DNA of 64,000 nucleotides from Rhizobium rhizogenes NBRC 13257 (GTDB taxonomy: Bacteria > Pseudomonadota > Alphaproteobacteria > Rhizobiales > Rhizobiaceae). The translations under genes and the position numbers were made by a program. Under the pieces are notes generated by a model that worked only from the letters and a program-made list of their open reading frames with translations, ran no database searches and had not been told where the DNA came from. This document shows, piece by piece, positions 29,284 to 38,028 of the stretch. Position 1 is the first letter of the stretch; every line of letters begins with the position of its first letter. The stretch is taken from NCBI RefSeq assembly GCF_000696095.1, contig NZ_BAYX01000004.1, forward strand, positions 434,001 through 498,000. The letters are read 5' to 3'.

Positions 29284-29949
29284 ATGACAGCGAAGAAGCC
29301 GTTTGGTCTGCCGTCCGTGAAACTTGTCCTGCTTGCCGCCGTCGCCGGGGTCGTCGCCGGTGCGGCAGCGGTATACGTGAAGGAGGCGGGGTATGGCAAT
29401 GGTATTGGTGAAACGGCCTCCTCCGGACAATGCGAAACGGCCAAGGATCGCGCCGCGGCCCTGACGCCCTTCACCAAGGGACAAGTGGCCGCCATGGCCG
29501 CGCCGCAGACGCCGATCTCACTGCACGACGTCTCCTTCAAGGGAGCGGACGGCCAGCCGCTGTCGATCGCCAATTTCTCCGGCAAGACGCTGCTGCTCAA
29601 TGTCTGGGCGACCTGGTGCGTGCCCTGCCGCGAGGAAATGCCGGCCTTGAACGCGCTGGAGAAGAGCATGGGCAACGACAAGTTCGAGGTTGTCGCGGTC
29701 AATATCGACACTGGAGACGATGAGAAGCCGAAAGCGTTTCGCACCGATTACGGCATCGACAAGCTTGGCTATTATCGCGACAGCACCATGGGCGTCTTCA
29801 ATGCGCTGAAGAAACAGGGCCTGGCCTTCGGTCTGCCGGTGACACTGCTGATCGACGGCAAGGGCTGCCTCGTCTCAGCCATGAACGGCCCGGCGGCGTG
29901 GGACAGCGACGATGCGAAAAATCTGATCAAGGCGGCGGTGGGGATTTGA
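29284..29949 (+). CDS. tlpA: thiol:disulfide interchange protein TlpA
   Basis: TlpA is a membrane-anchored periplasmic thioredoxin, known in rhizobia to reduce copper chaperones and subunit II for cytochrome oxidase assembly. The 221-residue protein has an N-terminal membrane segment (about 12-30) and a redoxin domain with the active site WCVPC (Cys 112 and Cys 115) in [18 protein letters not shown], followed by the cis-Pro region [12 protein letters not shown]. It is divergent from argH, a recurring rhizobial order. Confidence 0.92.
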   Translation: MTAKKPFGLPSVKLVLLAAVAGVVAGAAAVYVKEAGYGNGIGETASSGQCETAKDRAAALTPFTKGQVAAMAAPQTPISLHDVSFKGADGQPLSIANFSGKTLLLNVWATWCVPCREEMPALNALEKSMGNDKFEVVAVNIDTGDDEKPKAFRTDYGIDKLGYYRDSTMGVFNALKKQGLAFGLPVTLLIDGKGCLVSAMNGPAAWDSDDAKNLIKAAVGI

Positions 29950-29969
29950 GCGGTCTGGTTGCCTGAACA

Positions 29970-30178
29970 TCCGCCCTCGCCCTTCGAGGGTCGCTGCACT
30001 CCCACCTCAGGGTGAGGGCTAACCCGTTACGCTTGATGAAATTTCCGCTGGTTTCAACACCATCCGTTCGGTTGGCGGGTGGCTTTGCTCCACCCTCATG
30101 GTGAGGTGCGCTGACGCCAGAGCGTAGCGGTGGCGGCAGGGCCTCGAACCACGAGGGTCGGCCCGGAGGCCACCGTAA
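29970..30178. repeat. rhizobial RIME/REP-like intergenic palindromes
   Basis: Two imperfect palindromes fill most of the gap between tlpA and hbd. In the first, GCCCTCGCCCT near 29972 pairs with AGGGTGAGGGC near 30009. In the second, ACCCTCATGGTGAGG near 30091 pairs with CCTCGAACCACGAGGGT near 30141. The wording (CCACCCTCATGGTGAGG, CGAACCACGAGGGT) is that of short mosaic repeats scattered through rhizobial genomes. The element follows tlpA and the 3' end of hbd, both convergent here. Confidence 0.65.
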
Positions 30179-30181
30179 AAG

Positions 30182-31060
30182 TTACCGTGTCGGAACTGGC
30201 ACTTCGCCGCGATAATCGTAGAAGCCGCGACCGGACTTGCGGCCGAGCCAGCCGGCTTCGACATATTTCACCAGCAGCGGGCAGGGGCGGTATTTCGAGT
30301 CCGCCAGGCCGTCATGCAGGACCTGCATGATCGACAGGCAGGTGTCGAGGCCGATGAAATCGGCAAGCTGCAACGGCCCCATCGGGTGATTGGCGCCGAG
30401 CTTCATGGCGGTGTCGATGGCATCGACGGTGCCGACGCCTTCGTAAAGCGTGTAGATCGCCTCGTTGATCATTGGCAGCAGGATGCGGTTGACGATGAAG
30501 GCCGGGAAGTCTTCGGCCACCGTGATCGTCTTGTCCAGCGAGCTGACATATTCCTTGGCAGCGGAGAAGGTCGTTTCCTCGGTGGCGATGCCGCGCACCA
30601 GCTCGACGAGCTTCATCACCGGCACCGGGTTCATGAAGTGGATGCCCATGAAGCGTTCCGGCCGGTCGGTCGCGGAGGCGAGCCGGGTGATCGACAGCGA
30701 TGAGGTATTGGTGGCGAGCATCGCCTCGGGCTTCAGGATCGGACAAATCTGAGCGTAGATCTTGCGCTTGACGCTTTCGTCCTCTGTCGCGGCCTCGATG
30801 GCGAGGTCCACCTGGGCGAGATCGTTGAGGTCGGAAGAGCCCGATATCAGCGCCAGCGCCGCCTTGCGTTCCTCGTCGGTCATCTTGCCGGAGGAGACCT
30901 GGCGGGCAAGGTTGCCGTTGATGGTGGCAAGGCCGCTTTCGATGCGTTCCTGCGAGAGATCGTAGATATGCACCTTATAACCGGCCATGGCGGATACGTG
31001 GGCAATGCCGCAGCCCATCTGGCCCGCTCCGATAATACCGATCGTCTTCAGCGAACTCAT
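30182..31060 (-). CDS. hbd: 3-hydroxybutyryl-CoA dehydrogenase
   Basis: This NAD(P)-dependent enzyme interconverts 3-hydroxybutyryl-CoA and acetoacetyl-CoA, serving fatty-acid or polyhydroxybutyrate metabolism. The 292-residue protein has the Rossmann GAGQMGCGIAHV (residues 11-22), NTSSLSI, the His-containing GIHFMNPVPVMKLVE and the C-terminal domain signature GPLQLADFIGLD. ATG 31060 has GGGAG at 6-base spacing. It lies downstream of etfBA on the same strand with a 151-base gap that holds a dyad, which suggests its own promoter. Confidence 0.94.
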   Translation of the reverse strand: MSSLKTIGIIGAGQMGCGIAHVSAMAGYKVHIYDLSQERIESGLATINGNLARQVSSGKMTDEERKAALALISGSSDLNDLAQVDLAIEAATEDESVKRKIYAQICPILKPEAMLATNTSSLSITRLASATDRPERFMGIHFMNPVPVMKLVELVRGIATEETTFSAAKEYVSSLDKTITVAEDFPAFIVNRILLPMINEAIYTLYEGVGTVDAIDTAMKLGANHPMGPLQLADFIGLDTCLSIMQVLHDGLADSKYRPCPLLVKYVEAGWLGRKSGRGFYDYRGEVPVPTR

Positions 31061-31177
31061 TGCCAACTCCCCCGGGGCGGCGCGTTCTCGGCGGCGCGCC
31101 ATGCTTTTCGTCATAAATTTGCCGGACTATTTCTAGCCCGGCAAGATTGATAGACCCATAAAGGACAATTTTCCAGT

Positions 31178-31195
31178 CTTTCGCAACTGCGAAAG
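31178..31195. promoter_or_regulatory. operator-like dyad upstream of hbd
   Basis: CTTTCGCA-AC-TGCGAAAG is a perfect dyad with 8-base arms, between etfA and hbd and about 118 bases before the hbd start. It has no T-run on either strand, so it looks like an operator rather than a terminator. Confidence 0.4.
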
Positions 31196-31211
31196 AGATC
31201 AAGAGGCGCGA

Positions 31212-32141
31212 TCAGAGCGCCTTTTCGAGTTCCGGCAGCGCCTCGAAGAGATCGGCGACGAGGCCATAGTCGGCGATCTGGAAGATCGGGGCTTCTTCGT
31301 CCTTGTTGATGGCAACGATGACCTTACTGTCCTTCATGCCGGCCAGATGCTGGATGGCGCCGGAGATGCCGCAGGCGATGTAGAGCTGCGGTGCGACCAC
31401 CTTGCCAGTCTGACCCACCTGCCAGTCGTTCGGCGCGTAGCCGGCATCGACGGCCGCGCGCGATGCGCCGACGGCGGCACCGAGCTTGTCGGCGACGGGA
31501 AGGATGACTTCGCGGAACTTCTCGGCGGAACCAAGCGCACGACCACCGGAGATGATGATCTTCGCCGAGGTCAGTTCCGGACGGTCGGATGAGGACAGCG
31601 CATCACTGACGAAGCTGGAAAGACCGGGATTGGCAACCGCGGCGATCGCCTCGACGGCAGCTGAGCCGCCTTCCGGGGCAGATGCGAAGGACGCCGTGCG
31701 AACGGTGATCACCTTCTTCGCATCGCTCGACTGCACCGTCTGAATGGCGTTGCCGGCATAGATCGGGCGCTTAAAGGTATCGGCGGAGACGACCTCGGTG
31801 ATCTCAGAGATCTGGGCGACGTCGAGCAAGGCTGCGACACGCGGCAGCACGTTCTTGCCGACCGACGTGGCGGCCGTGATGATGGTGTCGTAGCTTGCGG
31901 CCAGCGATACGATCAGATCGGCCAGTGGTTCGGCGAGGTTGTTGGCCAGCTCGTCGCTTTCGGCCAGCAGCACCTTGGAGACGCCGGCAAGCTTTGCAGC
32001 GGCATCGGCGGCAGCCTTGGCACCCTTACCGGCGACAAGGATATGCACGTCACCACCAATCTTGGCGGCAGCCGTCAGCGTCTTGGCGGTCTGGTCGGAA
32101 AGGCTTTGATTGTCGTGGTCAGCCAGAAGAAGAATGGCCAT
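31212..32141 (-). CDS. etfA: electron transfer flavoprotein alpha subunit
   Basis: EtfA and EtfB form the soluble flavoprotein that carries electrons from acyl-CoA and other dehydrogenases to the ubiquinone via ETF:QO. The 309-residue protein has the N-terminal nucleotide-binding half and the C-terminal FAD domain with [32 protein letters not shown] (a 20-residue FAD signature) and [16 protein letters not shown]. It follows etfB by 24 bases. Confidence 0.95.
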   Translation of the reverse strand: MAILLLADHDNQSLSDQTAKTLTAAAKIGGDVHILVAGKGAKAAADAAAKLAGVSKVLLAESDELANNLAEPLADLIVSLAASYDTIITAATSVGKNVLPRVAALLDVAQISEITEVVSADTFKRPIYAGNAIQTVQSSDAKKVITVRTASFASAPEGGSAAVEAIAAVANPGLSSFVSDALSSSDRPELTSAKIIISGGRALGSAEKFREVILPVADKLGAAVGASRAAVDAGYAPNDWQVGQTGKVVAPQLYIACGISGAIQHLAGMKDSKVIVAINKDEEAPIFQIADYGLVADLFEALPELEKAL

Positions 32142-32165
32142 GATGATTGTCTCCCTTTCCTGTCC

Positions 32166-32915
32166 TTAAAGCACGCCGGCTTCGGTCTTGAGCTTCTCGA
32201 CGAGTTCGGCGACCGAACCCACCTTGATGCCCGCCTTGCGGCCGGACGGCTCTTCCGTCTTCAGCACTTTCAGGCGCGGCTCGGTCGAGACGCCGAAATC
32301 GGCCGGTGTCTTCTTGTCGAGCGGCTTCTTCTTCGCCTTCATGATATTGGGCAGCGAGGCATAGCGCGGCTCGTTGAGGCGAAGGTCGGTGGTGACAACG
32401 GCCGGAAGCTTGATCTCGATGGTTTGCAGGCCGCCATCGACTTCGCGGGTCACTGTTGCCTTGCCGTCGCCGATCTCGATTTTCGAGGCGAAGGTCGCCT
32501 GTGCCGAGCCCAGGAGGGCCGCCAGCATCTGGCCGGTCTGGTTGCTGTCGTCATCGATCGCCTGCTTGCCGACGATGATCAGGCCTGGCTGTTCGGCGTC
32601 TGCTACACCCTTCAGGATCTTGGCGACGGCCAGCGGTTCGACGGCATCATCGGTCTCGACCAGGATCGCCCGGTCGGCGCCCATGGCGAGTGCGGTGCGC
32701 AGCGTCTCTTCAGCCTTGGCAGGCCCGATCGAGACGACCACGACTTCCTCAGCCTTGCCGGCTTCCTTCAGCCGCAGCGCTTCCTCGACCGAGATCTCGT
32801 CGAACGGGTTCATCGACATCTTGACGTTGGCAAGCTCAACGCCAGTCCCATCCGGCTTCACACGGATCTTCACGTTGTAATCAACTACCCGCTTCACGGG
32901 GACCAGAATCTTCAT
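32166..32915 (-). CDS. etfB: electron transfer flavoprotein beta subunit
   Basis: EtfB is the AMP-binding partner of EtfA. The 249-residue protein starts [20 protein letters not shown] and carries [16 protein letters not shown], the GADRAILVE region and the ETF-beta signature [19 protein letters not shown]. The recognition loop for dehydrogenases (near [12 protein letters not shown]) is present. It heads the etfBA pair; a 16-base near-palindrome resembling fatty-acid or branched-chain amino-acid regulator sites lies about 150 bases upstream. Confidence 0.95.
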   Translation of the reverse strand: MKILVPVKRVVDYNVKIRVKPDGTGVELANVKMSMNPFDEISVEEALRLKEAGKAEEVVVVSIGPAKAEETLRTALAMGADRAILVETDDAVEPLAVAKILKGVADAEQPGLIIVGKQAIDDDSNQTGQMLAALLGSAQATFASKIEIGDGKATVTREVDGGLQTIEIKLPAVVTTDLRLNEPRYASLPNIMKAKKKPLDKKTPADFGVSTEPRLKVLKTEEPSGRKAGIKVGSVAELVEKLKTEAGVL

Positions 32916-33063
32916 GGAATCCTTCCTTCAACACTGCGCTCTAGACCATGGCCTGTTTAGCGCCGTTCCGTTTGTCGAATGGCGACATGGATACGCGTTT
33001 TTTTCCCAATTACAACGCTTCCATGCCGCAGACAGGCAAATTGCTTTAGGGGTGTAAATAACG

Positions 33064-33079
33064 TTTACGTTAACGTCAA
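33064..33079. promoter_or_regulatory. LiuR/FadR-like operator candidate upstream of etfBA
   Basis: TTTACGTTAACGTCAA is a 16-base palindrome with one mismatch. It closely resembles the sites I recall for the MerR-family regulator LiuR of branched-chain amino-acid and fatty-acid catabolism. It lies in the etfB upstream region, and a TTGACG on the minus strand overlaps it as a possible -35. Confidence 0.45.
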
Positions 33080-33113
33080 TATGATCACCCGGTACGAGGC
33101 ATAATTTGCCTTG

Positions 33114-33692
33114 TTACCGATTCTTGCCGGGAACCCAGAGTACATCGGCGCGGCCGCGATCATTGGCATGGCGCGCGGCGACAAACAGGAAGTCCGAGAG
33201 GCGGTTGACGTATTTCAATGCCGCCGGGCTGACGCGCTCGCTCGTGGTGCGCGACAGCGCCACCATCAGCCGCTCGGCGCGTCGCGCGATGGTGCGGGCA
33301 AGGTGGAGATGGGCGGATGCGGGGCTGCCGGCAGGCAGGACGAAGGAGTTCAGCGGTTCGAGACCGGCATTCAGAGCATCGATATCATGTTCGATACGCG
33401 ACACCTGATTGTCGATGATGCGCAGCGGCTCGTAGGGAAGCGGTTCATCGGTTTCCGGCGCCGAGAGATCGGCGCCGAGATCGAACAGATCGTTCTGGAT
33501 ACGCATCAGCATGGCATCGAGCTCGGGCATATCGGCCGTATGCAGCCGGGCAACGCCGATCACGGAATTGGTTTCGTCGATGGTGCCGTAGGATTCGACG
33601 CGCAGATCGTGCTTCAGCCGGCGTGGGCCGGAAACGAGGCCGGTCGTGCCGTCGTCACCGGTCTTGGTGTAGATCTTGTTGAGCTTGACCAT
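33114..33692 (-). CDS. cob(I)alamin adenosyltransferase, PduO type
   Basis: This ATP-dependent enzyme attaches the adenosyl group to cobalamin. The 192-residue protein has the PduO ATP-binding start IYTKTGDDGTTGLVSGPRR, RVESYGTIDETNS and the C-terminal RTIARRAERLMVAL and KYVNRLSDFLFVAAR helices with the key Arg and Asn residues. A rhizobial chromosome usually has CobO as well; the two are unrelated folds. It precedes the HIG1-like gene in reverse order (14 bases between). Confidence 0.94.
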   Translation of the reverse strand: MVKLNKIYTKTGDDGTTGLVSGPRRLKHDLRVESYGTIDETNSVIGVARLHTADMPELDAMLMRIQNDLFDLGADLSAPETDEPLPYEPLRIIDNQVSRIEHDIDALNAGLEPLNSFVLPAGSPASAHLHLARTIARRAERLMVALSRTTSERVSPAALKYVNRLSDFLFVAARHANDRGRADVLWVPGKNR

Positions 33693-33705
33693 CTTGATCC
33701 CGCAA

Positions 33706-33909
33706 TCAGGCCGGACGGCCGCCGCCGGTCAGCCACAGCGTCAGCATGATCAGGATGACGGCGACCGCCTGGAGCAGCACGCGAAGCTGCATCAGCCGGT
33801 TGGAGAGATTGGGGTTATCACCCTTCATCATGTTGAACAGGCCGCGAATGAGGACGAGCACGACAAGGCCCATGACAATGATGGCGGCGATATAGGTAAA
33901 TGTGGACAT
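33706..33909 (-). CDS. twin-transmembrane HIG1-domain-like protein
   Basis: This 67-residue protein has two membrane segments (about residues 5-25 and 45-63) joined by a short loop, MKGDNPNLSNRLMQLRVLLQ, that carries the family's NxSNRLMxxRVxxQ pattern. It resembles HIG1 or 'twin transmembrane protein' families, whose relatives in mitochondria support cytochrome oxidase. It lies 13 bases before the adenosyltransferase gene in the same direction. Confidence 0.85.
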   Translation of the reverse strand: MSTFTYIAAIIVMGLVVLVLIRGLFNMMKGDNPNLSNRLMQLRVLLQAVAVILIMLTLWLTGGGRPA

Positions 33910-33931
33910 GGCTCTCCTCCGTCCCCGTCTT

Positions 33932-34765
33932 TTAATCCAGCCGGCGCATCAGACGATAGAAAAGGTTAGCCGGCAACAGCCTTTTCAGAAGAACGCCCTG
34001 TTTGGCAGGGGTGGTCACGAGATAGTGCGGACGCGGATTTTTCGCATTCAAGGCGGATTTTAACACGTCATAGACGGCTTCGGATCCCAATTTATGCTTG
34101 TTGACCGGACCTGTGCCATTCAGTCGCGCCAGCTGCCGCCGGTATTCGACGGCATGGGCCGAATGTTTGAGATCGATATGTTCCTCGATCTTGGCGAGTG
34201 CATTGGCGGTGAAGCGCGTGGCGATCGGGCCGGGCTCGATCAGGCTGACATGGATGCCGCTATCCTGCAGCTCCATCCTGAGCGTGATCGTCAGCCCCTC
34301 CAGCGCGAATTTCGAGGCCGTATAGGCGCCACGGAAGCGATAGGGAATGAGGCCGAGAATGGAGGAGCAATTGACGATGCGGCCCTGACCTCGAGCGCGC
34401 ATCAGCGGGATCACCTGCCGCGTCAGCTCATGCCAGCCGAAGAAATTTGTCTCGAACTGCTCGCGCAGCACATCAGTGGAGAGGTCTTCCACCGCGCCCG
34501 GCTGCCCATAGGCGCCATTATTGAACAGGGCGTCGATGCGGTCGCCGGTCCGTTCGCGGACTGTCGCGACCAGCGACGAGATCGTGTCAGGTCGAGAGTA
34601 ATCCATCAGCAGCGTTTCGATACCGTCAGCCTCGAGCGGGCCGAGGTCGACCTCCTTGCGCACGGTCGCGAAAACCCGCCAGCCATCGGCCTTCAGCGCC
34701 CGGGCGCAATAAGCGCCGATGCCGGAGGAGCAGCCCGTCACGATGATGGTGCGTTGATCTGCCAT
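33932..34765 (-). CDS. short-chain dehydrogenase/reductase
   Basis: This is a 277-residue classical SDR oxidoreductase. It has the cofactor motif TGCSSGIGAYCARAL near residue 9, the NNGAYGQPG active-site support, Ser in IVNCSSILG and the catalytic YTASK. The substrate is unknown; the C-terminal extension (LVTTPAKQGVLLKRLLPANLFYRLMRRL, given by its ends) is typical of a subgroup common in rhizobia. ATG 34765 has AGGA at 8-base spacing; the frame's extension starts at TTG 34783 and is not favoured. Confidence 0.9.
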   Translation of the reverse strand: MADQRTIIVTGCSSGIGAYCARALKADGWRVFATVRKEVDLGPLEADGIETLLMDYSRPDTISSLVATVRERTGDRIDALFNNGAYGQPGAVEDLSTDVLREQFETNFFGWHELTRQVIPLMRARGQGRIVNCSSILGLIPYRFRGAYTASKFALEGLTITLRMELQDSGIHVSLIEPGPIATRFTANALAKIEEHIDLKHSAHAVEYRRQLARLNGTGPVNKHKLGSEAVYDVLKSALNAKNPRPHYLVTTPAKQGVLLKRLLPANLFYRLMRRLD

Positions 34766-34863
34766 GGAATGATTCCTGTACAAAGTGGGAGTCGTTTCCC
34801 ATATTCAGGAGCCCGATACAATCGACAACCGGTGGATGAGGACCGGGAGCAAGCGGAGATGGA

Positions 34864-35796
34864 ATGCCGACATTCGTGCGTGCGCTTTACAAGGTCGTCT
34901 ACGATGCAGTGTTCCATTTCGTCGAGGACGATGGGTTCGCCATGGCGAGCCATGTTGCGCTTTCAACGCTGCTGGCGGTTTTCCCGTTTCTGATCTTCGG
35001 CACCGCGCTTGCGAGCTTCCTCGGCGCCAGCCAGTTTTCCTCGACCGCCGTGCACCTGATTTTCGACACCTGGCCGGAAGCGATCGCCAAGCCGGTGGCC
35101 GATCAGGTGGTGCAGGTGCTGACCATTCCGCGCGGCGGGCTGCTGACGATCTCGGTGCTGGCGGCCGCCTATTTCGCCTCCAACGGTGTCGAGGCGCTGC
35201 GCATTTCGCTCAACCGCGCCTATCGCGTGCCGGAAACGCGGCCGTGGTATTTCAACCGCCTCGCCAGCCTCGGCTATGTGCTGATCGCGGTTCTGATCTT
35301 TGCGCTTCTGAGCATTCTGCTTGTCGCCGTGCCGCTGGCGCTGAATTATACGCGGCAGTGGCTGCCAGGGCTCGCCGATATCCTAGACGTCGTTTTCAGC
35401 TGGCGAATCTACGGCACCATCTTCCTGTTGGTGGCGGGGCTGCTAATCCTGCATCTGTGGCTGGCGGCGGGGCGGCGGCGATTGTTCGACGTCATCCCCG
35501 GCGTCTTCCTGACCCTGGTCTTCTGGTCGATCGGGGCGCTGCTCTTTGCCTATTATCTCTCGACCTTCGCCAATTACACCGCCACCTATGCCGGCCTCGC
35601 CTCGGTGATGATCGTCTTGATCTTCCTCTATATGCTCGCGGTGATCTTCATCATGGGCGCGGAGATCAATGCGGCGTTGATGAAGTTCAAGGTGCGGCGC
35701 CTGCTGTTCGGCAAGGTGGCTGGCCCGCAAGTCGACAAGCCAGACGTCGACAAGCAGCAATCAGAGGCCGATGCGGCGGCGAAGCTGCGCCGGTGA
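34864..35796 (+). CDS. YihY/BrkB family inner-membrane protein
   Basis: This 310-residue protein has six predicted helices (about 30-55, 85-110, 130-160, 178-205, 215-240 and 248-272) and the family's hallmarks MASHVALSTLLAVFPFLIF and FASNGVEALRISLNRAY. The role of YihY/BrkB proteins is unclear; they were once proposed as ribonuclease BN and as virulence factors. Its 3' end overlaps the convergent gluQRS gene by 36 bases. Confidence 0.9.
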   Translation: MPTFVRALYKVVYDAVFHFVEDDGFAMASHVALSTLLAVFPFLIFGTALASFLGASQFSSTAVHLIFDTWPEAIAKPVADQVVQVLTIPRGGLLTISVLAAAYFASNGVEALRISLNRAYRVPETRPWYFNRLASLGYVLIAVLIFALLSILLVAVPLALNYTRQWLPGLADILDVVFSWRIYGTIFLLVAGLLILHLWLAAGRRRLFDVIPGVFLTLVFWSIGALLFAYYLSTFANYTATYAGLASVMIVLIFLYMLAVIFIMGAEINAALMKFKVRRLLFGKVAGPQVDKPDVDKQQSEADAAAKLRR

Positions 35797-36642
35797 CAGG
35801 CCTTGCCGGCGCCATTCGGCGATGCCGGTGTCGCCCTGGCTCTTCGACAGCTTCCGACCGTCGTCGCCGAGGATCAGCCGGTGATGGTGGTAGAGCGGCT
35901 CCGGCAGGCCGAGCAAGCTTTGCAACAGGCGGTGGATCGAGGTGGCGTGGAAGAGGTCGAGACCACGCACGACATGGGTAATGTCCTGTGCCGCGTCGTC
36001 GACGACCACGGAGAGATGATAGCTCGACGGCGCATCGGAACGCGACAGCACGACATCGCCCCATGCAGCGGGATCGGCAAGGATATCGCCCGTCTCGCTA
36101 TCGCCGCTTTCACGCCACTGGAGCGGCTGGTTGACCTCGGCGATAGCTTTCTCCATGTCGAGCCGCCAGGCGTGCTTGAGGCCGGCGTCCAGCAATCGCT
36201 GCCTCTCAGAGACACTGCGCTCGCGATCGTCGGGTGGATAAAGAGGCGTGCCGTCCGGATCGCGCGGCCAGGGCTTGCCGCTTGTTTCACCCGCCGCGAC
36301 CCGCGCCTTCACCTCGCCGCGCGTGAGAAAGGCGGGATAGACGAGGCCGCGGTCGATCAGCGACTGCAAGGCGCTCTGATAGGCTGGGAAATGCTGGGAC
36401 TGCCGGCGCACCGGCTCCTCCCATGAAAGACCAAGCCAGCGGAGGTCGGTTAAAATCCCCGTTTCGAAATCGGGTGTACAGCGGGCCTGATCTATGTCCT
36501 CGATGCGCAGGAGAAAATCGCCGCCGGCCTTGATTGCCAAGTCGTGATTGAGGATCGCCGACAGCGCATGGCCGAGATGCAGCGGGCCGTTCGGGCTCGG
36601 TGCAAAGCGGAATCTCGGCTTTTGACGGGGAATCGCGATCAT
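35761..36642 (-). CDS. gluQRS: glutamyl-Q tRNA(Asp) synthetase
   Basis: GluQRS attaches glutamate to the queuosine base of tRNA-Asp. The 293-residue protein is a shortened class-I glutamyl-tRNA synthetase that lacks the anticodon-binding domain. It has the HIGH-like motif in FAPSPNGPLHLGHAL (near residue 13) and the KMSKS-like KLSKSQGD near residue 265. The Cys-based zinc site of the E. coli enzyme is not evident. ATG 36642 starts at the typical MIAIPRQKPRFRF. Together with yhhQ it makes two queuosine-related genes in this window. Confidence 0.92.
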   Translation of the reverse strand: MIAIPRQKPRFRFAPSPNGPLHLGHALSAILNHDLAIKAGGDFLLRIEDIDQARCTPDFETGILTDLRWLGLSWEEPVRRQSQHFPAYQSALQSLIDRGLVYPAFLTRGEVKARVAAGETSGKPWPRDPDGTPLYPPDDRERSVSERQRLLDAGLKHAWRLDMEKAIAEVNQPLQWRESGDSETGDILADPAAWGDVVLSRSDAPSSYHLSVVVDDAAQDITHVVRGLDLFHATSIHRLLQSLLGLPEPLYHHHRLILGDDGRKLSKSQGDTGIAEWRRQGLSPAQLRRRIGL

Positions 36643-36685
36643 GCTTTCTTCTGCCACGAATTTTAATCCCGGACCATGAGACGCC

Positions 36686-37330
36686 ATGCACATCATTCGC
36701 GATGAAGACGATATCAGGCAAGGACTGGCGGCGCTGGTCGAGCTTGATCCACGCCTGCGGCAGATTGTGTCAGAGGCTGGCCCGGTGCCGCTGCGCCTGC
36801 GCGAGCCGGGCTTCGAGGGGCTGGCCCATATCATCGTCTCACAGGTTGTGTCGCGGGCAAGCGCGGACGCGATCTGGGGGCGGATGATGGCGAGGCTCGG
36901 CCGGGTGACGGCCGAGGCCTATGCGGGGCTGGAGCCGGATGCCTGGCGGGTTTTCGGGCTGTCGCGAATCAAGGCGGACACGCTGGCGCGGGTTGCCGAT
37001 GCGGTTGTCGAAAGCCGAATCGATCTGTTGTCGTTGAGTGCTGAAAGTCCGGAAAAGGCGCTGTCCGAACTGACGTCGATCAAGGGGATAGGGCCGTGGA
37101 CGGCGGAGGTCTACCTGATGTTTTGCGGCGGTCACGCAGATGTGTTCCCGGTCGGCGATGTCGCCCTGCAGGCGGCCGTTGGCATGGCGTTCGGCCATGA
37201 GATCAGGCCTCTGCCGAAGCTTTTGGCCCGGGAAGCGGCGGTCTGGGCGCCCTGGCGCTCGGTCGCGGCCCGGCTTTTCTGGGCTTATTATGCCGTCAAG
37301 ACCCGGCGCGACGCGCTGCCTATCGATTAA
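36686..37330 (+). CDS. alkA: DNA-3-methyladenine glycosylase II (AlkA-like)
   Basis: This base-excision enzyme removes alkylated purines from DNA. The 214-residue protein is the HhH-GPD core without the N-terminal AlkA domain: the helix-hairpin-helix LTSIKGIGPWTAEVYLMF near residues 132-150 is followed by the catalytic Asp in VFPVGDVALQ. It starts 43 bases from the divergent gluQRS gene and is followed by the HNH nuclease gene. Confidence 0.92.
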   Translation: MHIIRDEDDIRQGLAALVELDPRLRQIVSEAGPVPLRLREPGFEGLAHIIVSQVVSRASADAIWGRMMARLGRVTAEAYAGLEPDAWRVFGLSRIKADTLARVADAVVESRIDLLSLSAESPEKALSELTSIKGIGPWTAEVYLMFCGGHADVFPVGDVALQAAVGMAFGHEIRPLPKLLAREAAVWAPWRSVAARLFWAYYAVKTRRDALPID

Positions 37331-37441
37331 TCGGTGGGTCTCATAGATCAGCCTCTTTTCACTGAATTTATTGGACTTCACAATCCTGTAACAACCGGCC
37401 TAATATACAGGTGCAGATGCCGAATCGATCAGGAGGGTTCC

Positions 37442-37999
37442 TTGACGATTGCAGTCTCCCCGCAGTCCTTACCGGCGCTCGTGCTGAACGCTGACTATAG
37501 ACCGCTGAGTTATTACCCCTTGTCGCTCTGGTCCTGGCAGGACGCGATCAAGGCGGTTTTCCTTGACCGTGTGAATATCATCGCCGAATACGATCAGTGC
37601 GTATCGTCGCCGAGCTTCTCGATGCGGCTGCCGAGCGTTGTCTGCCTCAAGACTTACGTTCAGCCGTCCCGCAACCCGGCCTTTACCCGGTTCAACGTCT
37701 TCCTGCGTGACCGGTTCGAGTGCCAGTATTGCGGCACCCATGACGACCTGACCTTCGACCATGTCATCCCGCGCGCCCATGGCGGCGAGACGACGTGGCA
37801 GAACGTCGTGGCAGCCTGCTCGCCATGCAACCTGCGCAAGGGCAGCAAGCTGCCGAAGCAGGCGGGCATGTTCCCGGCGCAGAAGCCATATCAGCCGACG
37901 GTGCAAGACCTGCACAATAACGGCCGGCTGTTCCCGCCGAACTATCTGCACGACAGCTGGCTCGACTATCTCTACTGGGATACGGAACTGCAGCCTTAA
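37442..37999 (+). CDS. HNH endonuclease
   Basis: This is a 185-residue HNH-family nuclease. The active region is CQYC (Cys 94 and 97), then FDHVIPRAHGG (His 107), NVVAACSPCN (Asn 121, Cys 126 and 129), giving the beta-beta-alpha metal fold of the family. TTG 37442 is taken as start because AGGAGG lies 5-6 bases upstream and the homologous N-terminus (VSPQSLPALVLNADYRPLS) begins there; an upstream ATG at 37334 lacks a site. Such proteins are widespread and single-copy in alphaproteobacteria, with unknown targets. Confidence 0.93.
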   Translation: MTIAVSPQSLPALVLNADYRPLSYYPLSLWSWQDAIKAVFLDRVNIIAEYDQCVSSPSFSMRLPSVVCLKTYVQPSRNPAFTRFNVFLRDRFECQYCGTHDDLTFDHVIPRAHGGETTWQNVVAACSPCNLRKGSKLPKQAGMFPAQKPYQPTVQDLHNNGRLFPPNYLHDSWLDYLYWDTELQP

Positions 38000-38003
38000 A
38001 ATA

Positions 38004-38026
38004 CCTTCTCTCCGCTGGAGAGAAGG
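38004..38026. terminator. bidirectional hairpin between the HNH and dsbB genes
   Basis: CCTTCTCTCC pairs with GGAGAGAAGG around a GCT loop at a convergent boundary. An A-tract and T-poor flank make it a moderate terminator. Confidence 0.6.
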
Positions 38027-38028
38027 GG

